Part shown: in pieces, positions 34,190-42,886 of the stretch
How positions within the stretch are numbered: position 1 is the stretch's first letter
Layout of the letters: each line of letters starts with the position of its first letter
Assembly: GCA_938010435.1 (NCBI GenBank)
Contig: CALLUS010000011.1
Location: 1 to 63,239, forward strand
DNA length: 63,239 nt
Source of the DNA: an uncultured Rhizobiaceae group bacterium
GTDB lineage: Bacteria > Pseudomonadota > Alphaproteobacteria > Rhizobiales > Rhizobiaceae
Reading direction: 5' to 3'
Program-made: the position numbers and the translations under genes
The notes under the pieces: model-generated
Seen by the model: only the letters and a program-made list of their open reading frames with translations
Told to the model about the DNA's origin: nothing
Database searches by the model: none

Positions 34190-36220
34190 ATGAGTGACCA
34201 ACAGTTAACAGCAGAACAGCTCGAAGAGATCGAACGTAAGTACGATCCGGAAACTGCTTTTCGTCCCACAGGTCCAAAAATCGCTATGATCATCACGGCG
34301 ATTTTAGCCGCGATGTCGATCTATCATTTTTATGCTTCGGGCTTTGCATTGGTGCGTGAACTTTTGCATCGGGGTATTCATCTCAGTTTTGTTCTTGGGC
34401 TTGGCTTTTTGTTGTTCTCATGGCGTAGAGCGCCTTCGGGCACACAGTGGCAAGATCAACGGTTTTCCATCAATGGCGTGTCCATACTTGATATGATTTT
34501 CTCGGTGCTGGCTGTAGGCGCCGCACTTTATCTGCCACTTTTACCTCCCGAAATCGTGTCTGAACGTGTGGGCAATCCATCTCAATCAGACATATTTATG
34601 GGAACAGCATTGCTAATTATTACACTTGAAGTTGCGCGACGTTCTATCGGTGCAACTTTGCCAATCATTGCTTTGATATTCCTATTATTTGCCGTATTTG
34701 GACAGTATGCTCCCGGAGCTTTGAAGCATGGTGGCTCAAGTTGGTTGGGTCTTATCAATCATCTCTACATGACCAATCAGGGTATCTATGGTGTCGCCAT
34801 TGGTGCCATGGCAAAATATGTGTTTCTATTCATTTTGTTTGGCGCACTGGCGACCCGTATCGGGTTGGGACAACTGTTCATTGACTTGGCATCAGTGATT
34901 GCGGGGCGTTATTCTGGCGGTCCTGCGAAAGTTGCAATTTGTGCTTCCGCCTTTATGGGCAGCATAAGCGGATCATCAATTGCCAACACGGTAACGACTG
35001 GATCACTGACAATTCCCGCTATGAAAAAAGTAGGGTATCCACCACATTTTGCAGGTGCCGTTGAAGCAACGGCTTCGACGGGCGGACAAATTACTCCACC
35101 AGTTATGGGAGCTGCCGCGTTCATTATGGTCGACTTTTTGAACATTCCTTTGCGGGATGTTTTGGCGGCTGCATTGTTTCCGGCATTACTACACTACTTT
35201 GGTATCTTCATTATGGTGCATCTGGAAGCTAAGAAGCTTGGTCTGCGCGGGCTGACTGCTGAGGAATTGCCAAAGGCAGGATTGGTTCTGCGCGAACATT
35301 GGTTGGCAATTATACCGCTGGGCATTTTAATTTACATGATTTTGTCGGGTCGTACGCCTGATTTTGCAGCAGTTTATGCGATTATAGCGTGTGTTATTAT
35401 TGGCTTTCTGAAACCCAACAACAGATTGACCATACCGGATTTATGGGATTCTCTTGCGAAGGGTGCGCGGGGCACCATTGCTGTTGGCGCAGCCGCGGCC
35501 TGTGTTGGTATCATCATTGGTGTGGTGACACTCACGGGGTCAGGTTTTCGTGTTGGTGCGATCGTTATCACAACGGCAAATGATATAGCCGGTTTCTTTG
35601 CTGCTCTTCCATTATTCAATTATTTCGACCTGCAACAGTGGTCCCTGTTTTTCTCTCTTCTACTGGTTGCTATAGCTTGTATCATTATGGGCGCAGGAGT
35701 GCCGACAACCGCGACCTATTTGATTTTGGTGTCAGTCACTGCTGGTGCGTTTCAAATTCTGGAAGTCGAACCGTTGGTGGCGCACTTCTTCGTGTTCTAC
35801 TACGGTGTGTTGGCTGACATTACACCGCCTGTTGCGCTTGCAGCTTATGCGGCGGCAGGTATTGCCGGTTCCAACCCGTTTAAGACAGGGAATACAGCGT
35901 TTCGCCTGGGTATAGCCAAAGCGTTGGTGCCATTTGTGTTTGTGTATTCACCTGCATTGTTGTTAGTGGCCAATGGTTTCACATGGTGGTTGTTCACAGT
36001 TACACTTGTGGGAGCCATGCTGGGCATCGCTGCATTAGGAGTTGCGTTTTCCGGTTATTTGCTTGCGCCGTTGCGCATGTGGGAACGCTTCTGGGTGGCC
36101 ATCGTGTCATTGCTGTTTATAGCACCTGGTCTGGCGACGATGGGCGTCGGGCTGGTACTGCTTATTCCTATTTTGGTGTTGCAGCTCACTCGGGCTCGAA
36201 CGGCTGCTGTGAGCGTTTGA
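34190..36220 (+). CDS. TRAP transporter fused permease (4TM-12TM)
   Basis: A 676-residue membrane protein joining the small DctQ-like part (first four helices, residues about 30-165) and the large DctM-like part. Landmarks of the TAXI-type fusion are CASAFMGSISGSSIANTVTT, then EATASTGGQITPPVMGAAAF near residues 290-310, and MGAGVPTTATYLILVSV. It is the sodium-driven membrane component for the upstream TAXI binding protein. The start ATG at 34190 has GGGGACGG upstream. No other TRAP gene follows. Confidence 0.94.
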   Translation: MSDQQLTAEQLEEIERKYDPETAFRPTGPKIAMIITAILAAMSIYHFYASGFALVRELLHRGIHLSFVLGLGFLLFSWRRAPSGTQWQDQRFSINGVSILDMIFSVLAVGAALYLPLLPPEIVSERVGNPSQSDIFMGTALLIITLEVARRSIGATLPIIALIFLLFAVFGQYAPGALKHGGSSWLGLINHLYMTNQGIYGVAIGAMAKYVFLFILFGALATRIGLGQLFIDLASVIAGRYSGGPAKVAICASAFMGSISGSSIANTVTTGSLTIPAMKKVGYPPHFAGAVEATASTGGQITPPVMGAAAFIMVDFLNIPLRDVLAAALFPALLHYFGIFIMVHLEAKKLGLRGLTAEELPKAGLVLREHWLAIIPLGILIYMILSGRTPDFAAVYAIIACVIIGFLKPNNRLTIPDLWDSLAKGARGTIAVGAAAACVGIIIGVVTLTGSGFRVGAIVITTANDIAGFFAALPLFNYFDLQQWSLFFSLLLVAIACIIMGAGVPTTATYLILVSVTAGAFQILEVEPLVAHFFVFYYGVLADITPPVALAAYAAAGIAGSNPFKTGNTAFRLGIAKALVPFVFVYSPALLLVANGFTWWLFTVTLVGAMLGIAALGVAFSGYLLAPLRMWERFWVAIVSLLFIAPGLATMGVGLVLLIPILVLQLTRARTAAVSV

Positions 36221-36228
36221 ACAGGCGT

Positions 36229-38382
36229 TTAGCGATTTCTGCCGCGCAATTGCTCTTGTAATAAATTGATCAGACTCATGGCGGCGTCGGGAATATTAGT
36301 GCCGGGGCCGAATACGGCTTTCACACCTGCACCGGTTAAGAAATCATAATCTTGGCTTGGAATAACACCGCCGCAAATGACGAGTTTGTCGGCGGCATCG
36401 CGTGTTGCCAACTCGGTGAGAAGCATAGGGGCCAGCGTTTTATGACCAGCTGCATGACTGCTCACACCAATGATATCCACGTCTTCTGAAACGGCCAAGT
36501 CGGCGGCCTCTTGCGGCGTCTGAAAGAGTGGCCCAACCGTTACATCAAATCCGAGGTCGCCAAACGCAGTGGCGATCACTTTCGCGCCGCGGTCGTGTCC
36601 ATCTTGGCCCATTTTCACCACGAGAATACGCGGCTTGCGGCCAAGCTTTTCAGAAAATTTTTCAAGAGATTGCTTTGTTTTTACAAACTCGGGGGCATCA
36701 CCATATTCGGTTTCATACACGCCTTCGATGGTTACAACATCGGCAGAATGTCGCCCAAAAGCATTTTCCATGGCCCATGAAATTTCACCCACTGTTGCTC
36801 GTGCGCGGGCAGCTTCAACAGCAGCTTCCAAAATATTGCCTTGTCCTGAAACAGCCACTTGCTCCAGGTTTGTCAAAGCTTCGGTATGTTTGGTTTCATC
36901 GCGGGTTTTGCGAATGTTGTTCAGTCTTGCAATTTGAGCATCGCGCACTTTTACATTGTCGATTTCGCGCACATCGACTTTGGTTTCGATACCGGGTTGA
37001 AACTTGTTAACCCCTACGATGACCTCTTCGCCTTTATCTATACGTGCTTGCTTTTGTGCTGCAGCTTCTTCGATGCGCGCCTTTGGCATACCCTCGTTAA
37101 TCGCTTGGGTCATGCCTCCTAGCTTTTCGATCTCTTCCATTAAAGCCCAAGCTTCGTTGATCAATTCCCCGGTGAGGCTTTCCACGTAATAGGAGCCGGC
37201 AAGAGGGTCTACGACTTTGGTCACTCCCGTTTCGTGCTGCAATATCAATTGCGTGTTGCGAGCAATTCGAGCTGAAAAATCCGTTGGCAAAGCAATTGCT
37301 TCATCGAATGAATTTGTGTGCAGGCTTTGAGTGCCGCCAAGTGCAGCGCTCATGGCTTCATAAGCGGTACGCACAATGTTGTTGTAAGGGTCTTGTTCTT
37401 GAAGTGATACGCCAGACGTTTGGCAGTGGGTGCGCAACATTTGGCTGCGTTTAGAGGCTCCAAAATCAGCCATAATTTTTGACCACAAGAAACGCGCGGC
37501 ACGAAGTTTTGCAGCTTCCATGAAAAAGCTCATTCCCATGTTGAAGAAGAAAGACAAACGACCTGCAAACGCGTCGACGTCCATTCCTTTTTCGATCGCT
37601 GCCCGAACATATTCGCGACCATCGGCAAGTGTGAAAGCAAGCTCTTGCACAATGGTGCTGCCGGCTTCCTGTATATGATAACCGGAGATGGAGATGGAAT
37701 TGTATTTGGGCATTTCTTTGGTGGTGTATTCTATAATATCGGACACAATGCGCATGCTGGGTTCTGGCGGGTAAATATATGTGTTGCGCACCATAAACTC
37801 TTTGAGAATATCATTTTGAATCGTACCAGAGAGCAATTTGCGATCAACACCTTGCTCTTCGCCTGCTACAATAAACGAAGCCAATACGGGGATCACTGCG
37901 CCGTTCATAGTCATGGAAACGGACATTTGATCGAGGGGAATTCCGTCAAATAGAATTTTCATATCCTCGACGGAATCGATTGCAACGCCAGCTTTACCCA
38001 CATCCCCGACCACACGCGGGTGATCTGAATCATACCCTCTATGTGTTGCCAGATCGAAAGCGACTGATAGACCTTTTTGGCCGGCTGCTAAGTTTGCCCG
38101 ATAAAATTTATTGGATTCTTCTGCTGTTGAAAAACCTGCATACTGTCGTATCGTCCATGGACGACCCGCATACATGGTGGCTTTTGGACCGCGTGTGAAA
38201 GGGATTTGTCCAGGTAAGCTGTCCAGATGGGGGAGATCTTGCATATCGTCTGATGTGTAAATCGGTTTAACAGAAATGCCTTCAGGTGTCCTCCAAACAA
38301 GTGACTCGGGATCATCACCTTTCATCTCTTTCGAAGCGATTTTGATCCAGTCGCGTGGTAACTGCTGTTTGGGATTGGACAT
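36229..38382 (-). CDS. scpA: Methylmalonyl-CoA mutase
   Basis: A 717-residue single-chain B12 enzyme. The substrate-binding barrel has [20 protein letters not shown] near residue 90 and [19 protein letters not shown] near residue 365. The C-terminal B12-binding domain has the cobalt-ligand motif [20 protein letters not shown] with DxHxxG. It isomerises methylmalonyl-CoA to succinyl-CoA. With the propionyl-CoA carboxylase genes 5-10 kb away it completes the propionyl-CoA to succinyl-CoA route. The epimerase gene is not in this window. No B12 riboswitch was seen upstream. Confidence 0.97.
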   Translation of the reverse strand: MSNPKQQLPRDWIKIASKEMKGDDPESLVWRTPEGISVKPIYTSDDMQDLPHLDSLPGQIPFTRGPKATMYAGRPWTIRQYAGFSTAEESNKFYRANLAAGQKGLSVAFDLATHRGYDSDHPRVVGDVGKAGVAIDSVEDMKILFDGIPLDQMSVSMTMNGAVIPVLASFIVAGEEQGVDRKLLSGTIQNDILKEFMVRNTYIYPPEPSMRIVSDIIEYTTKEMPKYNSISISGYHIQEAGSTIVQELAFTLADGREYVRAAIEKGMDVDAFAGRLSFFFNMGMSFFMEAAKLRAARFLWSKIMADFGASKRSQMLRTHCQTSGVSLQEQDPYNNIVRTAYEAMSAALGGTQSLHTNSFDEAIALPTDFSARIARNTQLILQHETGVTKVVDPLAGSYYVESLTGELINEAWALMEEIEKLGGMTQAINEGMPKARIEEAAAQKQARIDKGEEVIVGVNKFQPGIETKVDVREIDNVKVRDAQIARLNNIRKTRDETKHTEALTNLEQVAVSGQGNILEAAVEAARARATVGEISWAMENAFGRHSADVVTIEGVYETEYGDAPEFVKTKQSLEKFSEKLGRKPRILVVKMGQDGHDRGAKVIATAFGDLGFDVTVGPLFQTPQEAADLAVSEDVDIIGVSSHAAGHKTLAPMLLTELATRDAADKLVICGGVIPSQDYDFLTGAGVKAVFGPGTNIPDAAMSLINLLQEQLRGRNR

Positions 38383-38513
38383 TGAGGTTCATCCATAATA
38401 ATTTCTAGCGGAGGATACAGGTTCTTAATATAGAGGCCAAGGTGTGAAGACCTACACTTTGGTGCAATTGTTTGTTGAAAATTAAGGAAGAAAGGCGTTG
38501 CCACTCTGGCGCG

Positions 38514-38528
38514 TTAACGAAGAATTAA
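38514..38528. promoter_or_regulatory. CtrA box candidate
   Basis: TTAA-N7-TTAA (TTAACGAAGAATTAA), the full CtrA recognition pattern, about 90 bp before the start of the SH3/coiled-coil gene. CtrA is the alphaproteobacterial cell-cycle master regulator. One chance match in a window this size is possible. Confidence 0.45.
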
Positions 38529-38615
38529 GCATGTTCTTTTCAATCCGGCCTTTGCATGGTTAACTCTGGTCAGCGGGATTTTCATTTAGATTAAGAGATA
38601 GAATTGGTATTTTTG

Positions 38616-40175
38616 ATGCGTAGTTTCACACCATTCTTAAAGGGAATAATGACATTTGCATTTGTAGCAACTGTTGTTAGTGCGACGCAGGCCCAAACTG
38701 CAAGAAAATTTGCTGGTAAAAACCCTGTGGTGCGCCTTTGCCCTGTAACTTGTACAGCAGTGAACGGTCACGGATTTAAAGCTGGTGCGAGCACAACTGT
38801 TTATGAAACAAAGAGCGGTTGGGCGCGTGTTTCCGGTTATCTGGATCGTACCAAACTGGTGGCAAGTTTTGGAGTAAATACACCACGGAAACCCGCACTT
38901 TGGGTTCCTGTGTCTTCACTCGCATTTACCGCCAAGGCCAAGGCACCTGTCAAGAAAAAGACAGTTGCCAAGAAGAAGGTCATAGCGAAAAAACCAAAAC
39001 GTGTTTCTGTGATTGATCAATTGGCCAGATTGCGCAATCCGGCACTCCCAAGTTTTAGGCCAAATACTGTTGTCGCATCAACACCTGTTGTAGAAACTCC
39101 GACAACTGCTATCGCAGATGTGGTCGAAGAAACTGTAGTGGTGGCAACACCTGTTGTTGAATCCCCAGTTGTTGAAACTGTTGAAGTTCCGTCCCCCCCC
39201 GTTGTCGTGGACACGCAAGGTGGAGATCAAAAAGCTCTCACATGGGAACAAGTGCAGGCCAAAATAGCTGCGCAAAAAAGAGCAGAACAAACGGGTGCCG
39301 CTGAACCTGCCGCCGCTGTTGTTAAAAAAGAAACCGATAATGCTGCCAAATTGGCTGCTGATCGCAAAGCTGCATTAAAAACGGCTGCATTGGAACGTGA
39401 AGCTAAACGTGCGGAAGCCAAAAAGCTTGCAGATGAAGCGCGCCAAAAACGTATTGCAGAACGTAAGAAAACGGCAGATGTTGTTAAAGCAAAACGCGTT
39501 GCTGATGCAAAAGTGGTTCAAGAAGAAAGAGTTCGCAAACGTGCCGAAGTAAAAGCTGCTGAACTTGCCAAGGCCAAGGAAGTTGAAGGAGCGAAAAAAG
39601 CTCAAGCCGCGAAATTAGCGGAAATCGCTAAAACGGAAGAAGCTTCAAAAGAAGATGAGAAGGTTGGCAATACACCACCGAAAGAAGATGCAGTTGATGG
39701 TGTCGTTGCTCTCGGTGCCACAGGGCAAGTTGTTAAACTACCTCCGCTGGTGAGTTCAGAAACAAAGCAAGAGCCCGCTAAGGTCGAAAAAGCCGAATCT
39801 GTTGAACCGGCAACACCTGCTGTAAAAGAACAACTTGTGAAAGTTGCTTCGGTTGATGATCCAGCAAAACCGGCTGGCCCTGAACCAACATTCACATCTG
39901 CAGAGGCTGACCCGATTGACTTCGGCAAACGCCCTAAGAAATTAACAAAGGCTTTGCTCGACAAACGTTTGCGAAAATTGCCTGGCCGTAAGAGTAAAGT
40001 TAAGCCGGAAATTGTGATCGCCATGCGCCATTCGGCGCTTGGGTTGCTGAAAAGTGGTGAATGTAAAGGTATTGCTGGTGGCGGGAAAAGCGCTGTGCCG
40101 GGTATGTTCTTCATCACGTGCACTGAAGATCCCGGCTACCTACGTCAATTCCCTATTGTGGAAGAGAGCTGGTAA
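38616..40175 (+). CDS. Exported SH3-domain protein with a long Lys/Ala/Glu-rich region
   Basis: 519 residues from the ATG at 38616 (a TTG at 38604 would add four). A signal peptide (KGIMTFAFVATVVSATQA) is followed by a bacterial SH3-like domain at residues about 35-105 (VRLCPVTC, GWARVSGYLD, ALWVPVSSLAF). Then come a long linker of Lys-rich stretches, a Val/Thr/Glu-rich segment and a charged coiled coil (KLADEARQKRIAERKKTADV). The last 80 residues form a compact domain with two cysteines (SGECKGIAGG and FFITCTEDPG). It may bind peptidoglycan through SH3 and span the periplasm through the coiled coil. A candidate CtrA box lies upstream. Its last 23 bases overlap the convergent yedZ-like gene. 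Confidence 0.8.
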   Translation: MRSFTPFLKGIMTFAFVATVVSATQAQTARKFAGKNPVVRLCPVTCTAVNGHGFKAGASTTVYETKSGWARVSGYLDRTKLVASFGVNTPRKPALWVPVSSLAFTAKAKAPVKKKTVAKKKVIAKKPKRVSVIDQLARLRNPALPSFRPNTVVASTPVVETPTTAIADVVEETVVVATPVVESPVVETVEVPSPPVVVDTQGGDQKALTWEQVQAKIAAQKRAEQTGAAEPAAAVVKKETDNAAKLAADRKAALKTAALEREAKRAEAKKLADEARQKRIAERKKTADVVKAKRVADAKVVQEERVRKRAEVKAAELAKAKEVEGAKKAQAAKLAEIAKTEEASKEDEKVGNTPPKEDAVDGVVALGATGQVVKLPPLVSSETKQEPAKVEKAESVEPATPAVKEQLVKVASVDDPAKPAGPEPTFTSAEADPIDFGKRPKKLTKALLDKRLRKLPGRKSKVKPEIVIAMRHSALGLLKSGECKGIAGGGKSAVPGMFFITCTEDPGYLRQFPIVEESW

Positions 40176-40770
40176 GGCGCCTTCTCTTCAAGTTGAGTTT
40201 TGAAAATGTTACTCTCATCACCTGAAGAGCTGCAATAATTGCTGTCCAATAGACCAACTCAGGGATGAATTGATCTAACCACCACCAATGAAGAAAGCTA
40301 AATGCCAGTGCTGCGTATGCCATGCGTTGTAGTGGCTTCCAAGTTCTGCCGAGTTTTCGAACAGACGTTTGGTTTGATGTCAACGCCAGAATGATCAACA
40401 TTATAAATGCTATCCAACCCAGCAAGAAAACGATGTCGAACGCTTCCAAAACGACGAGCTCAAGCGTTCCGACAAAACGTATATAAAAATATGTATGAAG
40501 CGCTGCGTAGCCAAAGGACGCCACGCCAATGGCGCGTCGTCGCTTTTGCAGCCAGAAAATGGGGCGCCAATTTTTGGAGATTTTCATGAGAGGTGTTATC
40601 GCCAACGCGACCACCATAAAAATTACAGACCAAGTGCCGCTCTCATACATAATCTCGGCATAATATTTATCTTCCCACCATATATCTGCAACGAGGCCTC
40701 GTGACGGGACTGCAAGCAATACCCAAAACAGATAATGGGAGTTTAAAATGGAGTGCAATAGGGTCATCAT
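40153..40770 (-). CDS. MsrQ/YedZ-like heme-binding membrane protein
   Basis: A 205-residue ferric-reductase-like transmembrane protein with about six helices. Family marks are ESGTWSVIFMVVALAITPLM, then RRRAIGVASFGYAALHTYFY and ALAFSFLHWWWLD, whose histidines are the usual heme ligands. MsrQ passes electrons to the periplasmic methionine sulfoxide reductase MsrP, but no msrP gene is adjacent, so the partner is uncertain. The 3' end overlaps the convergent SH3 protein gene by 23 bp. Confidence 0.82.
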   Translation of the reverse strand: MMTLLHSILNSHYLFWVLLAVPSRGLVADIWWEDKYYAEIMYESGTWSVIFMVVALAITPLMKISKNWRPIFWLQKRRRAIGVASFGYAALHTYFYIRFVGTLELVVLEAFDIVFLLGWIAFIMLIILALTSNQTSVRKLGRTWKPLQRMAYAALAFSFLHWWWLDQFIPELVYWTAIIAALQVMRVTFSKLNLKRRRLTSSLPQ

Positions 40771-40833
40771 AACATCATTATGATGCGATGCTTATTTCGC
40801 CAATGCACATTTGGTTGAGCCAAGCGTGATTGT

Positions 40834-41505
40834 TCAAAGTTCGCTGTTTTCAATATCGAATGCTTGTCGTAATTGTTTTGCACGACCTTTGAAATTTTCC
40901 TGCGTTATCATTGACTTCATAATGCGATCGATGCGGAAATTGCGAAACGCTTCGCGATAATTGCACCAAGCCGTTACCACCGCAACTTCCGTGTAGTAGG
41001 TTAAAATAATTGGCAAAATTCTCCGTCGCAAACGGTCGCCGTCGAGGCTTTCATAATCTATTTCAATAACCTGTTCATCACGGATTGCTTTGCGCAGTTG
41101 AGCCAACCGTTCTTGTTGAGGTGTATCAATTCCCCAATTAGATACGCGCAAGCTGTCATCGTCCGCGGTTGATGTCTCGATCTTGTTCAGAACACGTTTT
41201 GCCGCGGATTGAAGATCCTTATCTCCAGTTCGGGAAAGGAGGGATAAACCAACAATTATGGCTTCCAATTCTTCTTGGTCGAAGTTCAAGGGAGGCAGGT
41301 CATATCCGTCGCGCATGATGTATCCAATTCCCGTTGAACCTTCGATCGGAATTCGCATGGATTGGAGCGTTGCGATATAACGGTAGATTGTTCGAGGTGT
41401 AACTTCCAACTCCTCAGCGATATCTTGTGCCCGCTTCGGATGTTTTGCTTTGCGCAAAATGTTTATGATTTCGAACAATCTGTCTGTGCGTTGCATTGTT
41501 TTCAT
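40834..41505 (-). CDS. YafY-type transcriptional regulator (HTH + WYL)
   Basis: A 223-residue regulator. The N-terminal HTH_11 fold is RLFEIINILRKAKHPKRAQD then ELEVTPRTIYRYIATLQS. The central and C-terminal WYL domain shows IEIDYESLDGDRLRRRILPI and VVTAWCNYREAFRNFRIDRI. WYL domains often sense nucleic acids or small ligands. It is divergent from a broken EamA gene plus a PPOX gene. The dyad at 41518-41537 lies just upstream of its start, a likely autoregulatory operator. Confidence 0.9.
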   Translation of the reverse strand: MKTMQRTDRLFEIINILRKAKHPKRAQDIAEELEVTPRTIYRYIATLQSMRIPIEGSTGIGYIMRDGYDLPPLNFDQEELEAIIVGLSLLSRTGDKDLQSAAKRVLNKIETSTADDDSLRVSNWGIDTPQQERLAQLRKAIRDEQVIEIDYESLDGDRLRRRILPIILTYYTEVAVVTAWCNYREAFRNFRIDRIMKSMITQENFKGRAKQLRQAFDIENSEL

Positions 41506-41517
41506 CCATAAATGACT

Positions 41518-41537
41518 ACTGACAAAACAATGTCAGT
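41518..41537. promoter_or_regulatory. Operator candidate for the WYL regulator
   Basis: Perfect 7-bp dyad ACTGACA-AAACAA-TGTCAGT, 12 bp upstream of the regulator start codon and 50 bp upstream of the divergent EamA start. Confidence 0.6.
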
Positions 41538-41587
41538 AAGTGGTGTGTACTACATCAAATGACCGGTTGAAATCTGAAAGTCCAAAA

Positions 41588-42347
41588 ATGAAAGATCAAA
41601 CGTCAAAGGGCGTTATGCTCGTTGTTGTTTCTGCGCTGATGTTCAGTTCAGCGGGTTTATTTGCAAAGGGCATTGACGCAGGTGCATGGGATATCATTTT
41701 TTGGCGCATCGGGAACGGCGGCCTTTATCTCAGCTTTTAAATTGACCTCAATCGCCAATGTGTCTTTGATCTACGCGGTTGCGCCACTACTGGCTGCATT
41801 GATGGCTTGGGTTTGGTTTAGGGACAACCCGAGTGGTTCTGTGGTGGTTGGTGCGTTGGTAACATTTTTAGGTGTGATTATTATCTTCGCTGGCTCGTTT
41901 GGCAGTGTAAATTTTTTAGGTGATTTATTGGCACTTTGGATGACGATCGCAATGGCTGGATTGTTGGTGCTGTACCGGCGATATCCGGGCACGCCAGCGG
42001 CTGGACCAACCGTTTTGATGTCTATTTTATTATTGCCGTTTGGATTGTGGTTCGGCGAGCCTTTTCAAATGCCAATGGATGAGGTCGCTATCACGGCTTG
42101 TTTTGGATTGGTCTTTGCCTTGGCCTCGGTCACGTTGGTGGAAGGAGCAAAACGCCTTCCGTCTTCTGAAACAGCGCTGCTTAGCACATTGGAGGCCCCA
42201 TTTGCGCCCGTTTTGGCTTGGTTGATTCTGAGCGAGTTACCACCTGTTCTAACTATTGTTGGTGGAGCGATGATTTTGGTTGGCGTGGTTGGAAGTCAGA
42301 TTTTTGAAAATAGAGAGGACAAGATATGCCATCATCTACAAAGCTGA
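41588..42347 (+). pseudogene. EamA/DMT permease broken by an internal deletion and frameshift
   Basis: The frame from the ATG at 41588 reads as the first EamA helix (MLVVVSALMFSSAGLFAKGI, then DIIFWRIG) and stops at 41740. A second frame, shifted by one, takes over at about 41703 as GASGTAAFISAFKLTSIANV and runs to 42347 with the remaining helices. In intact EamA proteins about 50-60 residues separate FWR from this GASGTAA segment. The join falls at about 41700-41707, where the two frames share TTTTTGGCGC. An internal deletion of a length not divisible by three explains both the shortening and the shift. The remaining gene should be non-functional. Confidence 0.85.
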
Positions 42348-42865
42348 ATGGAACACTGCAAAAATTTATTGAAGCGCAACAAATGTTCTTTGTGGCGACG
42401 GCGGCTCCCGATGGGCGGGTTAATCTCTCTCCCAAAGGGATGGATTCTTTGCGTGTTCTAGGAACCAACCGAATTGTTTGGCTGAACCTCACTGGCAGTG
42501 GAAATGAAACGGCAGCGCATTTGTTGGAACATTCGCGCATGACACTGATGTTTTGCGCATTTGACGGGAATGCTTTCATATTACGCACCTATGGAGCGGC
42601 AACTGTCTCCCATCCGGGTGATGAAAATTGGCATGATTTAGCTAACCTGTTTCCCAAAATGGCAGGGTCGAGGCAGATTTTTGATCTTACGATCGATCTT
42701 GTTCAGACATCATGCGGAACGGGTGTGCCGTTTATGGATTTTCAATCACAGCGCGGTGATGTGGAACTGGTGCCGCATTTTGACGATTTGGGCACAGACG
42801 GAACCCGCGCCTTCTGGGATCGAAAAAACGCTGTAAGTTTGGATGGAAAACCCACTGGCATTTAG
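42326..42865 (+). CDS. Pyridoxamine 5'-phosphate oxidase family protein
   Basis: A 179-residue flavin-binding split-barrel protein. The FVATAAPDGRVNLSPKGMDS segment is the typical flavin-phosphate site of PPOX-like proteins, followed by RIVWLNLTGSGNETAAHLLE and MTLMFCAFDG. It lacks the signature of true PdxH, so a general FMN- or F420-type reductase or oxidase is more likely. The start lies 22 bp inside the end of the broken EamA gene, so its translation may once have been coupled to it. Confidence 0.88.
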   Translation: MPSSTKLNGTLQKFIEAQQMFFVATAAPDGRVNLSPKGMDSLRVLGTNRIVWLNLTGSGNETAAHLLEHSRMTLMFCAFDGNAFILRTYGAATVSHPGDENWHDLANLFPKMAGSRQIFDLTIDLVQTSCGTGVPFMDFQSQRGDVELVPHFDDLGTDGTRAFWDRKNAVSLDGKPTGI

Positions 42866-42886
42866 TGAGCGTATTCCAAATACCCG

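Noticed and set aside
36229-38603. Cobalamin riboswitch expected near methylmalonyl-CoA mutase
   Set aside because: I saw no B12-box-like sequence or extended structured leader upstream of scpA.
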